Shown piece after piece: positions 26,506 to 35,559 of a stretch of 64,000 nt of DNA. The notes under the pieces were generated by a model that was not told the origin of the DNA, made no database searches, and was given only the letters and a program-made list of their open reading frames with translations. The DNA is from Algibacter miyuki (GTDB lineage: Bacteria; Bacteroidota; Bacteroidia; Flavobacteriales; Flavobacteriaceae). Each line of letters begins with the position of its first letter. Position 1 is the first letter of the stretch. A program made the translations under genes and the position numbers. The stretch lies in NCBI RefSeq assembly GCF_042427745.1, contig NZ_JBHMFA010000005.1; one strand, 5' to 3'.

Positions 26506-27114
26506 ATGTACAAAATTATAAAAAGATTAATTGACCTTTTTGTTGCCTTTACTGCTTTACTCCTATTGGCTCCAATATTCATTATTGTTTTAATACTCTT
26601 ATTGTTTTTAAATGAAGGAAAAGCTTTTTTCTACCAACAACGCCCTGGTAAAGATGAAAAAGTATTTAAAATTATCAAGTTTAAAACCATGAATGATAAA
26701 AAAGACGAACATGGTGAGTTTTTACCTTTTGATAAACGTGTAACTAAAGCGGGATCATTTATTAGAAAATATTCTCTAGATGAAATCCCACAACTCATTA
26801 ATGTTTTAAAAGGTGACATGAGCTTAGTTGGTCCTCGTCCGCTTTTAACAGATTATTTGCCGCTATATAATGAAGAGCAAAAAAAACGTCATAATGTAAA
26901 ACCAGGTATTACCGGCTGGGCGCAAGTTAAAGGAAGAAATTCTATCTCTTGGAACCAAAAATTTAAATATGATGTTTGGTATGTTGAACATATCTCGCTA
27001 TTGTTAGATATTAAAATTTTACTTTTAACAGCTAAAAGATTAGTTGTGCCACAAGGTATTAATAGTGAGTCTGGTTTAAACATGACCACGTTTACTGGAG
27101 GTGCTGATGAATAA
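26506..27114 (+). CDS. Initiating phosphoglycosyl transferase (bacterial sugar transferase, PglC type)
   Basis: A 202-aa monotopic enzyme of the PglC/WcaJ-catalytic-domain family. A hydrophobic re-entrant N-terminal helix (about residues 10-35) is followed by KFKTMNDKKDEHGE, YSLDEIPQLINVLKGDMSLV and the signature GPRPLLTDYL. It transfers a phospho-sugar, commonly a bacillosamine-type or acetamido sugar, from UDP to undecaprenyl phosphate at the inner membrane, the first step of repeat-unit assembly. Its short length means it lacks the membrane domain of WbaP-like enzymes. It has its own promoter and is followed by a PglD-like acetyltransferase, its usual companion. Confidence 0.92.
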   Translation: MYKIIKRLIDLFVAFTALLLLAPIFIIVLILLLFLNEGKAFFYQQRPGKDEKVFKIIKFKTMNDKKDEHGEFLPFDKRVTKAGSFIRKYSLDEIPQLINVLKGDMSLVGPRPLLTDYLPLYNEEQKKRHNVKPGITGWAQVKGRNSISWNQKFKYDVWYVEHISLLLDIKILLLTAKRLVVPQGINSESGLNMTTFTGGADE

Positions 27115-27184
27115 AACCCAAACATATTGATATAATTTCTTTTACCCCAAACCTACCTCCGAGTCTCCTTAAGCAATTTTCATT

Positions 27185-27895
27185 ATGGCAAAAAGCGAAT
27201 TAGAAAAACAAAATATTATAATTATAGGTGCATCTGGTCATGCCAGTGTTATTATAGATATCATTGAAAGACAAAATATCTATACTATTGTAGGCTTAAT
27301 TGATTCTTATAAACCACTTGGAACAACACTATTTGATTATGAAGTTCTGGGAAATGAACAAATACTTCCTCAACTCATAAAATCACACCACGTCATTGGA
27401 GGTATCATTGCTATTGGAGATAATTATTCGCGCCGTGTTATGTTTAACAAAATACAGGGTACCGTTCCTGATTTTAACTTTGTAACCGCTATTCACCCCA
27501 ATGCGACTATTGGAAAATCAGTACAAATAGGGAAAGGCACCGTAATTATGCCAGGTGCCATCGCTAATGCAAATGCTGTTATTAGTGATTTTTGTATATT
27601 AAATACGGCATCAACTTTAGGTCATGATTCTAAAATGGACCATTTTTCTAGTTTGGCACCAGGTGTAAACATTGCAGGAAATGTAACGATTAAAACCAGC
27701 TCATCCATTGGAATTGGTTCTTGTATTATTGGAGGAATTTCCATTGGAAGCCACACGCATATTGGAGCAGGATCGACCGTAATAAAAAGTATTGCGGATT
27801 TTAAATTAGCCTATGGCAATCCGGCAATAGAAATGAGATCTAGACAGGTTGATGAAAATCATTTAGGATTAAAATCTAAAAACGACATGCGTTAA
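27185..27895 (+). CDS. Sugar-nucleotide N/O-acetyltransferase, PglD/NeuD family
   Basis: A 236-aa protein. A Rossmann-like N-terminal domain with IIIIGASGHASVIIDII is followed by a left-handed beta-helix of hexapeptide repeats (IGKSVQIGKGTVIMPGA and on to GSHTHIGAGSTV), as in PglD. These enzymes acetylate UDP-amino-sugars such as UDP-4-amino-4,6-dideoxy-GlcNAc. Directly after the PglC-type transferase, it fits the bacillosamine-like route completed by the DegT aminotransferase at the left edge. The acceptor is inferred from this context. It ends the polysaccharide locus and faces the minus-strand FemAB-like gene. Confidence 0.88.
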   Translation: MAKSELEKQNIIIIGASGHASVIIDIIERQNIYTIVGLIDSYKPLGTTLFDYEVLGNEQILPQLIKSHHVIGGIIAIGDNYSRRVMFNKIQGTVPDFNFVTAIHPNATIGKSVQIGKGTVIMPGAIANANAVISDFCILNTASTLGHDSKMDHFSSLAPGVNIAGNVTIKTSSSIGIGSCIIGGISIGSHTHIGAGSTVIKSIADFKLAYGNPAIEMRSRQVDENHLGLKSKNDMR

Positions 27896-27939
27896 TTTAC
27901 GTGATTCTCACCAACCTTGAAACATTAAATCTATAAAAA

Positions 27940-29016
27940 TTAGGTCGCCCTTCTATAGGCAGGAAAAAATGTTTTATTTGATATTTTAACTTTTACTTTT
28001 TCTTCACCATCTTTAGTCGCTAGCGAAACCAATTCTTTATATACTCCTAGGTTAACAATTTTTCGACCTGTATAAAACATCACATCATCATCGTTTGGAA
28101 AAAATGCTTTCTTATACTGATATAAATTATCTCCATCTACTCTACCACCACCTAAAACATAATTGGTAAATCCTTTTTCACGAGCCCAATTAATAACACT
28201 AATTTTCAAGAAATCATTTGGACGGTAATTAAAGTAATCGGCTAAAGTTCCTCCTAAATAAGAATACAAATAGCTCCCTAAAACAAAAATTAATTCTACA
28301 GAAATCAATACATCATCTTTATATACAAAAGCCAACGCGTGATTTTCTTGATTCAATTTTACAATATTTTGAAAATATTCTAAGGAATAAAAGTATTCAG
28401 AACTAGCTCCTATTCGTTTCATGGTTTCAATGTAAACCTTATAAAATTCAACGATATGCTCGCTGTTTACATCATCATGATACATTTCAAAACGTAAATC
28501 ATTCGAAACCGATTTCCTATAGTTATTTCTAACCTTAGATTTATAACTATCCCATTGCTGTTTTTCGTCGCTAATTATAACACCGTTAACATTAGACAAT
28601 GTACCTACCAATTTTCCGGAATAAAATTGATGATTAAAATTTAAACTAAATCTTATAAACTCTGAAACAATATCATTTGCTTTATACCAAGCATCCACTT
28701 CCTTCCAAAACTCTAGCAAATAGCCTCTCGATAAATCTTGATCATATAAAGGTCCGCTGTAGCCATAAGGAGAAATAACATCATAATAAACCTTATCGTT
28801 TAATTTATAATCTATTTCTCTAATCACAAAAGGCATTACAATTAAAACTTTATCATTTACTTCAAAAGTAAAATAACGCAAAGCCCTTCCATTTGAGGCA
28901 TATATATCATCTCCTAATACTTTGTAAAAGGGATAAACTTCTTTAAAAACATTTACTTTGGAGAGGTAACAATTAAAATCTTCCTCATTCAATATTTTAT
29001 TAAAAACTAACTTCAT
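27940..29016 (-). CDS. GNAT/FemAB-like acyltransferase
   Basis: A 358-aa protein of the GNAT fold in its long FemAB-related form. WDSYKSKVRNNYRKSVSNDL near residues 175-195 and ALAFVYKDDVLISVELIFVL near 240 are typical of this family. The C-terminal segment SVINWAREKGFTNYVLGGGR is the acyl-donor side. Such proteins transfer aminoacyl or acyl groups in envelope biosynthesis. It is the last gene of a minus-strand operon with an HAD hydrolase (5 bp upstream) and an ATP-grasp protein, which suggests a joint small-molecule or cell-wall modification. The real substrate is unknown. Confidence 0.65.
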   Translation of the reverse strand: MKLVFNKILNEEDFNCYLSKVNVFKEVYPFYKVLGDDIYASNGRALRYFTFEVNDKVLIVMPFVIREIDYKLNDKVYYDVISPYGYSGPLYDQDLSRGYLLEFWKEVDAWYKANDIVSEFIRFSLNFNHQFYSGKLVGTLSNVNGVIISDEKQQWDSYKSKVRNNYRKSVSNDLRFEMYHDDVNSEHIVEFYKVYIETMKRIGASSEYFYSLEYFQNIVKLNQENHALAFVYKDDVLISVELIFVLGSYLYSYLGGTLADYFNYRPNDFLKISVINWAREKGFTNYVLGGGRVDGDNLYQYKKAFFPNDDDVMFYTGRKIVNLGVYKELVSLATKDGEEKVKVKISNKTFFPAYRRAT

Positions 29017-29021
29017 GTAAA

Positions 29022-29705
29022 TTATTCAACTTTTTTTAAAATTTCAGGAATTTGTATTATGCTATTAATTACAAATAAGGGTTTAAATTTTACTTCTAAA
29101 TCGAATGTTTGTTTATGAATATTTTCGCCTGCATCAATTAAGCAAATACTATGCCAATTCAAGGCATTGGGACCAACAAAATCTTTAGACGTATTATCGC
29201 CAATATAAATATACTGATATTTATCACCATACTTGTTTGAATAAAAGTTAAAGTTATCTAAACATGGTTTTTCAGAACCAAATTCTTCAGATATGATGAT
29301 ATCATCGAAATAAGATTCTAACGCTAAAGCTTTGATTTTACTGCGTTGCTGCACGCTCCGCCCATCGGTAATTAAACCTATCTTATAAACGGATTTTTTT
29401 AAGAATTTTAATACAGATTGTGTTTCGCTGGATAACGAAATATGAGGTTGATGATTTCGGTAAATAGATAGCAATTTTGAAATTTGAATTTCTGAAGACT
29501 GTGCTAAATCTATTACCGTTTGGAAGGGGTTGCCACCATCATAGTATGCCGCTAACATTTTATCGAAAATGGTTTGCGGGTTTAAATTAGTTTTTTCTGA
29601 TATAAATTGAGAGATTTCTTTATATGCCGATTTTAAAAAATCGATTTCTTTATATAATGTATCGTCTAAATCAAAGACAAATACAATATTATGCTTTATA
29701 GTCAT
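29022..29705 (-). CDS. HAD-superfamily hydrolase
   Basis: A 227-aa HAD phosphatase. Motif I is FVFDLDDTLYKE with Asp12 nucleophile and Asp14, motif II is GLITDG, the motif III lysine is in FGSEKP, and motif IV is YIGDNTSKDF. A helical cap lies between motifs I and II. It probably removes phosphate from a small metabolite in the cytoplasm. Its first codons overlap the ATP-grasp gene by 17 nt, so the two are co-translated and likely act in one pathway. The substrate cannot be deduced. Confidence 0.85.
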   Translation of the reverse strand: MTIKHNIVFVFDLDDTLYKEIDFLKSAYKEISQFISEKTNLNPQTIFDKMLAAYYDGGNPFQTVIDLAQSSEIQISKLLSIYRNHQPHISLSSETQSVLKFLKKSVYKIGLITDGRSVQQRSKIKALALESYFDDIIISEEFGSEKPCLDNFNFYSNKYGDKYQYIYIGDNTSKDFVGPNALNWHSICLIDAGENIHKQTFDLEVKFKPLFVINSIIQIPEILKKVE

Positions 29706-30660
29706 GTACTAAAACTTCTTTATCGTATCGTAACATGAGTAGGTTTTCTTCCCATGATTCATAATAATCCAATGCTACGTCTGTGTCCAATAAATATTCT
29801 TGAATAAGCCATTTTGGATAGTTTGCTCCAACAAAGTAAGATAACGGATAACCACCACCAAAACGTGCATTTATTTCAATCCCGTATATTTCATCGGTTT
29901 CTTTATGCTTAAAAAATTGGGCTGTTAAACATCCCATAGCACCATCAATAAAACTTAAACGCGATTTTATATAATCTACTAAAGCACCTTTTTCTGCTAC
30001 ACATTTATTAACCTCGCCATCTCTAACTTCTATTCTTTTTCTTGGCACAATGCATTTTAACGTATGTTTTTTATCATAGTATAAATCGCATGTGTACTCT
30101 TCAAATTCATCGTGATCTATATATTTTAAAAACATAAGATCATCATTATTGAAATGGTATTCTGTAAGTTGTTTGTGTTTGGTTATTTTATAAGTATCAA
30201 TACTTCTACTACCGTTCATTGGTTTTATAAACATAGGAAGTTTATAATCTAGCTTAGAGTATTCCTTTGCTATTTGAACATTATGGTCTTCAAAAAAGGT
30301 ATGAATTTCTCTTTTATTACGACACATATTCACAAAATTTTCCGAAGAAATAATAGGTGTAATTCCGTGAGATAAAAAAGCCTCTTTTTTACGAGCCAAA
30401 AGCGCCAACTCAGTATCAATGGTAGGCACAATCATTTTAATATCATTCTCCAAACAGACTTTAAGCAAGCTGCTAAAGTATTCGTCTTTACAAACTAATG
30501 GCAACTGAAACGACTTATCAGAAACATGACAAGCTGCCGATAGTTCAATATTAAAATCTGTTGTCATTACTTTTCCTTGAGGGAAGAAAGTTTTTAACTC
30601 TTTTTGAAAAGCCTCAACTAATGAAACGCGTCTTCCTGCTGATGTTATTAATATATTCAT
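29689..30660 (-). CDS. ATP-grasp protein, carbamoyl-phosphate-synthase-like
   Basis: A 323-aa protein beginning MNILITSAGRRVSLVEAF, a Rossmann-like pre-ATP-grasp domain. PMFIKPMNGSRSIDTY (near residue 154) is the ATP-binding lysine loop, and IEINARFGGGYPLSY near 265 carries the metal-binding Glu/Asn pair. The family joins a carboxylate to an amine using ATP. It heads a three-gene minus-strand operon (ATP-grasp, HAD, FemAB-like). Similar sets occur beside polysaccharide loci in Bacteroidota, to my knowledge without an established product. Confidence 0.8.
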   Translation of the reverse strand: MNILITSAGRRVSLVEAFQKELKTFFPQGKVMTTDFNIELSAACHVSDKSFQLPLVCKDEYFSSLLKVCLENDIKMIVPTIDTELALLARKKEAFLSHGITPIISSENFVNMCRNKREIHTFFEDHNVQIAKEYSKLDYKLPMFIKPMNGSRSIDTYKITKHKQLTEYHFNNDDLMFLKYIDHDEFEEYTCDLYYDKKHTLKCIVPRKRIEVRDGEVNKCVAEKGALVDYIKSRLSFIDGAMGCLTAQFFKHKETDEIYGIEINARFGGGYPLSYFVGANYPKWLIQEYLLDTDVALDYYESWEENLLMLRYDKEVLVHDYKA

Positions 30661-30999
30661 ATTGAAAATATCCCGATATATAAATTATTTATTCTAACTC
30701 TAAAAATTCCAGTTTCCTTTTTTTTAATCTTATTTTATAAATAAAATTATGAAATTTTGATAAAGCTCTTAATTATATACGAGAGAAACTTCTGTTTTGG
30801 TTTTATCTTTTTACAAAAAAAAACAAACTTACTTAAATCTCCTAATTCCTCCCATACTATTATCTAGGCGCTAAAATAGACAGTGTTAAAAAATTATCGT
30901 TGTAAAGATAGTTTAATAATGAAAAATGAGTCTTATTTTTCTATAAAAACCTATTAATACAGGCTAACTTGTTTGTAAATGTATTTTCACAAACAACAT
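30661..30999. other. Intergenic region (339 bp) without a gene
   Basis: AT-rich and free of credible ORFs. An exact TAnnTTTG box on the minus strand (TAAGTTTG, 30831-30824) could start the ATP-grasp operon but has no TTG partner. TTGTTTGT/ACAAACAA (30969-30976 and 30989-30996) can form a hairpin after the SGNH gene but lacks a T-tract. Confidence 0.4.
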
Positions 31000-31965
31000 T
31001 TAGTTATTCCAGAACTCATTATAGGCATCTACAATAGATTGTGCTACCAAATCCCTACCGTGGTTATTCCAATGTTGATCGAAAATTAAAGTTGGTGGTG
31101 TTTTAGAGTTTTTAAGCGCTGTACCAAAATCTATATATTTAAAACCATGAGTTTCTAAGTACGTTAAAAACACCTGAGGCGTTTCATTAACGTCCAAAAG
31201 CATAGCAAATCGAGACTTATCATAACCATATATTTCTACCAAAGATTTAAAATTATCTATATATCGTTTCTGTTTGGCTTCAATTTCTTCTGTGGTTTCT
31301 ACTTTTTCAACCTTAGGCGCATTACTTTTTCCTTTAATAAAAGAAATTATTTTACCAGGAAAATCAAACACTGGTTTTAAAATACTAATACCTTGCGCAT
31401 AAACCAAGAGCTTAATTTTTCTTGCATTTTTATACATTGCCGACTCTAAACGCATACGATCATGGACAACTTTATATTCGCCTCGAAATAAATCGTCACG
31501 AAATCTAAACCCTAAAACCACATAATCAATTTTATCAAAAGTCTCTTTATAAGCATTTACTAAATGAAGTTGATCAGCAAAATCATAACCTGCGTAACCA
31601 TATTCATAAACTTCAACACCGTCTAATTGATTTTCAATCTTCTTCCCTATGGAATGATCATAATCTTGATGAAACCCTTCAATAAAAGAATCGCCAACTA
31701 ATGCTATTTCTGTTTTCTCATAGGTTGGATTAAACTCTCTATAGGAGTTAAACCCAGAGTTATTGATTTTGTATTCTGAAAAATTCTGTCTCCTATTTCC
31801 CGTTACAGAATACCCATGTTGATTCGGAATCCATTTTTCAACGTTAAAATCATCAACAAAACGTGCAGGACTATCTTTACCTAAATGCAACGCTCGAACA
31901 ATAAGCTCTAACGCCAATAAAATAAGTACAAAATATAAACCCGATTTGAATATTAGTTTTTTCAT
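31000..31965 (-). CDS. SGNH-fold protein, probable O-acylation partner of MBOAT
   Basis: A 321-aa protein with one N-terminal membrane anchor (residues about 5-25) and a periplasmic SGNH-like domain. The serine block is IALVGDSFIEGF near residue 92, and the C-terminal DQHWNNHGRDLV supplies the Asp/His pair. It lies 5 bp after the MBOAT gene. In AlgI/AlgJ-AlgX, PatA/PatB and DltB/DltD systems the membrane acyltransferase passes an acyl group to a periplasmic SGNH partner that modifies the polymer. By analogy this pair probably O-acetylates an exported polysaccharide. Target polymer is unknown. Confidence 0.78.
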   Translation of the reverse strand: MKKLIFKSGLYFVLILLALELIVRALHLGKDSPARFVDDFNVEKWIPNQHGYSVTGNRRQNFSEYKINNSGFNSYREFNPTYEKTEIALVGDSFIEGFHQDYDHSIGKKIENQLDGVEVYEYGYAGYDFADQLHLVNAYKETFDKIDYVVLGFRFRDDLFRGEYKVVHDRMRLESAMYKNARKIKLLVYAQGISILKPVFDFPGKIISFIKGKSNAPKVEKVETTEEIEAKQKRYIDNFKSLVEIYGYDKSRFAMLLDVNETPQVFLTYLETHGFKYIDFGTALKNSKTPPTLIFDQHWNNHGRDLVAQSIVDAYNEFWNN

Positions 31966-31970
31966 AGCTA

Positions 31971-33422
31971 TTAAAATTGAAAATATATAAATGAACGATC
32001 GACACCACTATCATAAAACAACATCATCACTAAAATAATGATGGTATAAAGAGAGAAGCGAACAAACTTATTTTTAAACTGGAAAGGTGCACGCTCATCT
32101 TTTCTAATAATAAACTCATAGCACACAAAAGCAATTACCAAAATATAATAATCGATCATACGATAACCACTTGGGTGGAAATATGGCGCTACCGAAAAAT
32201 CGCTAAACATTCTTCCTAAAAAACTAAAAGCTTCCGTTATAGATGCCGATCTAAAAACAATCCAAGAGATAGTCACTATAGCAAACACCCCAATAACATT
32301 AAAAAATTCGCGCACAGAAGGCAACATTGAGTTTTGAGCTACCACCGTGTTTTTATATTTCGTATTGTTCCCTAATAGTAAAACCGGCACAAAAATTAGC
32401 GCATGTATTAAACCCCATAAAATGAAGGTCCAATTGGCGCCATGCCAAAACCCACTAACAAGAAAAATAATAAAAACATTTCGAATGGTTTTTGCTTTTC
32501 CATTTCTAGAGCCGCCAAGTGGCACATAAATATAAGCTTGAAACCAAGATGACAATGATATATGCCAACGACGCCAGAATTCGGCAATATTCCTCGAGAA
32601 ATAAGGGAATTTAAAGTTAGACATCAATTCGATACCAAACAGTTTTGCTGTACCAATAGCAATATCTGAATATCCACTAAAATCGCCATAAATTTGGAAG
32701 CTAAAAAGGATTGCTCCTAATAATAGTGTCGAACTTGGATAGGAGCCATAATTAGAAAATATATCGTCTACAATAGGGCCTAAAGCATCGGCTATAACCA
32801 CTTTTTTGAAAAGCCCCCATAAAATCAATTTTAAACCAGAAACAGATTGCTCATAATTAAACGTACGTTTATTTGATATTTGTGACAGTAAATTTGACGC
32901 TCTCTCAATTGGTCCCGCAACTAACTGCGGAAAGAAACTAACAAAGGCAGCAAACGACAAAAAGCTTTTAGATGGTTTTAACTTTCTATAATAAATATCG
33001 AAAGAATACGACATGGTTTGAAAAGTGTAAAATGAAATACCTACTGGTAAAATCACACTTAAAGTCCACGTGCTTTGAATATTATACCCCATCAAGGCTG
33101 ATAAATCGACCCAAGAATCAATAAAGAAGTTATAATATTTAAAAAATCCGAGAAGCCCAATATTAAAAATAACACTACACCAAAGCCATTTTTTTCTAAC
33201 GGCATCATCATCAGAACCATAAATTTTATGCCCAATAATATAATCTACAATAGTACTCAAAAGGATTAACGACAAGAATCGGTAATCCCAAATGCCATAG
33301 AAAAAGTAACTGGCCGCTAACAATAGAATGTTTTGTGCTTTCAGGCTTTTCTTCAAAATAAACCAATAAAGAAAATACACAATAATTAAGAATACAAAAA
33401 ACTCGAACGAATTAAATAACAT
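31971..33422 (-). CDS. MBOAT-family O-acyltransferase (AlgI/DltB-like)
   Basis: A 483-aa polytopic membrane protein with the MBOAT hallmarks. The N-terminus has a YFFYGIWDYRFLSLI segment, WRRWHISLSSWFQ lies near residue 285, and the proposed catalytic histidine is in SGFWHGANWTF near 325. The family moves acetyl groups from cytoplasmic acetyl-CoA across the membrane for polysaccharide O-acetylation. It forms a two-gene operon with the SGNH protein downstream (5-bp gap). Length and topology match AlgI (about 520 aa). Confidence 0.9.
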   Translation of the reverse strand: MLFNSFEFFVFLIIVYFLYWFILKKSLKAQNILLLAASYFFYGIWDYRFLSLILLSTIVDYIIGHKIYGSDDDAVRKKWLWCSVIFNIGLLGFFKYYNFFIDSWVDLSALMGYNIQSTWTLSVILPVGISFYTFQTMSYSFDIYYRKLKPSKSFLSFAAFVSFFPQLVAGPIERASNLLSQISNKRTFNYEQSVSGLKLILWGLFKKVVIADALGPIVDDIFSNYGSYPSSTLLLGAILFSFQIYGDFSGYSDIAIGTAKLFGIELMSNFKFPYFSRNIAEFWRRWHISLSSWFQAYIYVPLGGSRNGKAKTIRNVFIIFLVSGFWHGANWTFILWGLIHALIFVPVLLLGNNTKYKNTVVAQNSMLPSVREFFNVIGVFAIVTISWIVFRSASITEAFSFLGRMFSDFSVAPYFHPSGYRMIDYYILVIAFVCYEFIIRKDERAPFQFKNKFVRFSLYTIIILVMMLFYDSGVDRSFIYFQF

Positions 33423-33540
33423 GGTATGGTTGGCTTGGTTTTATGTTTTGAAAGAATGATTTAAAATAGCACGTAAATATCAATCTTATAATTTATATAT
33501 AAAAAATATATCTGTAAAAAAGCATAAAAACCCTACCACA

Positions 33541-33575
33541 AACAAAAAGCCCTTTCTATATTAATAAAAAGGGCT
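33541..33575 (-). terminator. Intrinsic terminator after the Lrp gene
   Basis: On the minus strand AGCCCTTT pairs with AAAGGGCT over a 12-nt loop, followed by TTTTTGTTTG. It starts 25 bp after the stop at 33601. Confidence 0.8.
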
Positions 33576-33600
33576 AAATACTTGTAATATAATACGCTAT

Positions 33601-34080
33601 TTACATATCGTTAAAGATAGAATGCATTAAACGTTTTTTATCGTTTATGCTTTCTTCTAAAGAAATCATTGTTTCTGTTCTATACACACCTTCAATGTCA
33701 TCTAACATAAAAATAACTTCTTTAGCGTGTTCTGTACTTCTAGCTCTAATTTTACAGAAAATATTAAATTTCCCCGTAGTTATATGAGCTACAGTAACGT
33801 AAGCTATCTCGTTTATGCGCTCTAAAACAAACTTTGTTTGTGAAGTATTATTTAAATAAACTCCAACGTAAGCGATAAATGAATAGCCTAACTTTTTATA
33901 ATCTAGTGTTAATGACGAACCACGGATAATTCCTGCTTCCTCCATTTTTTTAACACGCACATGTACTGTACCAGCTGATATTAGTAATTTTTTTGCGATG
34001 TCTGTAAACGGAATTCTTGTGTTATCAATTAACATGTCAAGAATTTGGTGATCAATTTCGTCTAACTTTATTTTCCCCAT
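33601..34080 (-). CDS. Lrp/AsnC-family transcriptional regulator
   Basis: A 159-aa regulator. An N-terminal winged helix-turn-helix (LDEIDHQILDMLIDNTRIPF, residues about 4-23, then ISAGTVHVRVKKMEEAG) is followed by a RAM ligand-binding domain with YVGVYLNN. Members respond to amino acids and bind DNA as dimers or octamers. It is monocistronic: an exact TATTTTTG -7 box lies on the minus strand at 34112-34105 and a terminator at 33541. Its targets are not evident. The neighbouring M14 peptidase is 70 bp upstream on the same strand. Confidence 0.93.
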   Translation of the reverse strand: MGKIKLDEIDHQILDMLIDNTRIPFTDIAKKLLISAGTVHVRVKKMEEAGIIRGSSLTLDYKKLGYSFIAYVGVYLNNTSQTKFVLERINEIAYVTVAHITTGKFNIFCKIRARSTEHAKEVIFMLDDIEGVYRTETMISLEESINDKKRLMHSIFNDM

Positions 34081-34104
34081 AATTAACTATTCTTAAATAA
34101 AGTC

Positions 34105-34112
34105 CAAAAATA
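34105..34112 (-). promoter_or_regulatory. Promoter -7 box (TATTTTTG) of the Lrp gene
   Basis: An exact TAnnTTTG on the minus strand, 24 bp before the ATG at 34080. No TTG was found at the expected distance. Confidence 0.45.
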
Positions 34113-34150
34113 ATACATTTTTACTAATAATAACACATATTAAATGCGCT

Positions 34151-35308
34151 TTATTTCAATAATAATGATGTTTTCTCATTATTTATTATTACGAAAACGT
34201 TTTCGTAACCCAATTGCACATTATTACCATCCACCCCTTGAACAGCTAAACCTTTAGCATCAAATTCCTTATGACCATAAAAACCATTAAGATTTTCAAT
34301 TTTATCAATTTTTGGTAAAAATTCAATTCTATCGTTTATTAATTTTTCTTGATAAAGGATACCTATATCCATTATTTTTTCTTCGGAATTTACAACGAAC
34401 TTCGCATTCCTGATAATAATGTCGTAAAAACACTTATCATTTTCTGGTATTTCAAAATATGGCGCAAATTGATCACCGGATACTTCGTTTTCTGAAATGT
34501 ATTTTAAAGACGTTATATAAGATATATAAATAAACTCGCGCGTTTTATCTCGACCGTAATCTTGCGGATAATGGCCAGCTTCAAATAAAATAGTCGGTAC
34601 ATTTTCACATTGAAACGCATCGCCTACACAGTTAAAGTTAAACGAGTCATCATAAACCCCAACCCCACCAGGTATTAAGGTTTGTAACGCCTTATTCATT
34701 ACAGCTATAACCTCCATAGCCTTTTTTCGGTTTGGAGTCACCGTACAGCTTTCGTCTTGAGCAGGCGCTAAAAAAGACACTGTAGCAAGTTTATTTGTTG
34801 TACCCGCGCTAAAAATAGTACGTTGCCCATGTAAATTATAGCAAAAATGAGGTTTAAAGCTATTAAAAACAGCTCTTAAAACCTGACTTTCGGGTTGCGT
34901 TAGGTTTTGCGCATCTCTATTTAAATCCACTTCATTCGCATTTATACGCGTATAAGCCGCCGCTCCATCCGGATTTAAAATAGGTATAATATATAAAGTA
35001 CAGGTTTCTAAAATAGAATTTAATCCCGATGTGTTGTCTAATAATGTATTTAATAAATCGAAAACAGCTTTGGTTGTTGTCGATTCGTTGCCGTGCATTT
35101 GCGACCACATTAATATTCGTTTTTCACCATAACCCATTTTTAAACTATAAATAGGAGCTTTTAAAACGGACTCACCAATGGTCTCTACGGTGGCATGTTT
35201 TTCTAACTTATCTAAAAGTGGTTTAATAGAATTGTTGGTAATATATCGATGTGATAGACTTGGTTCTTGGTGTTTTAAAAACAAGTCTCTTATAACTTCT
35301 AATTTCAT
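34151..35308 (-). CDS. M14-family zinc carboxypeptidase-like protein
   Basis: A 385-aa peptidase. The zinc-binding HxxE is in SQMHGNEST (about residues 70-78), LNPDGAAAYTRINANEVDLNR gives the substrate-binding Asn/Arg region (near 115-135), and CYNLHGQRT supplies the third zinc ligand. The catalytic glutamate is probably in TILFEAGHY. No signal peptide is seen, so it is probably cytoplasmic, unlike secreted carboxypeptidases. It may process peptides or amino-acid conjugates. It is divergent from an XRE regulator gene, and its -7 box (35333-35326) lies inside a repeated palindrome that may be the regulator's operator. Confidence 0.82.
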   Translation of the reverse strand: MKLEVIRDLFLKHQEPSLSHRYITNNSIKPLLDKLEKHATVETIGESVLKAPIYSLKMGYGEKRILMWSQMHGNESTTTKAVFDLLNTLLDNTSGLNSILETCTLYIIPILNPDGAAAYTRINANEVDLNRDAQNLTQPESQVLRAVFNSFKPHFCYNLHGQRTIFSAGTTNKLATVSFLAPAQDESCTVTPNRKKAMEVIAVMNKALQTLIPGGVGVYDDSFNFNCVGDAFQCENVPTILFEAGHYPQDYGRDKTREFIYISYITSLKYISENEVSGDQFAPYFEIPENDKCFYDIIIRNAKFVVNSEEKIMDIGILYQEKLINDRIEFLPKIDKIENLNGFYGHKEFDAKGLAVQGVDGNNVQLGYENVFVIINNEKTSLLLK

Positions 35309-35325
35309 GTGTTTTATTTATGATA

Positions 35326-35333
35326 CAAATGTA
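35326..35333 (-). promoter_or_regulatory. Promoter -7 box (TACATTTG) of the M14 peptidase gene
   Basis: An exact TAnnTTTG, 18 bp before the ATG at 35308, embedded in the palindrome-like ATACAAATGTAA (35323-35334). No TTG was found at the usual spacing. Confidence 0.5.
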
Positions 35334-35551
35334 AACAATTACATTTTTACATTTGTAAACAGGTTTTTGAATGCAATCTGTTTACATAAGTATACATCAA
35401 ACCCTGCATCAAGAAGCCAAAATACTCAGAAATAAGACTTTAATATTTAATACGCTTGTTTTCAGTTACTTAAACACAGTTATTTAAACCTTTTGTTATC
35501 AACAAAACACAACTTTAACATTGTAAACGTTACAATTCGATATATAATTAT

Positions 35552-35559
35552 TACATTTG
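35552..35559 (+). promoter_or_regulatory. Promoter -7 box (TACATTTG) of the XRE regulator gene
   Basis: An exact TAnnTTTG, 31 bp before the ATG at 35591, inside one of the three repeated palindromes. This is consistent with autoregulation. Confidence 0.5.

Noticed and set aside
30969..30996. TTGTTTGT/ACAAACAA hairpin as terminator of the SGNH gene
   Set aside because: The stem is AT-rich with a 12-nt loop and no T-tract follows on the minus strand.
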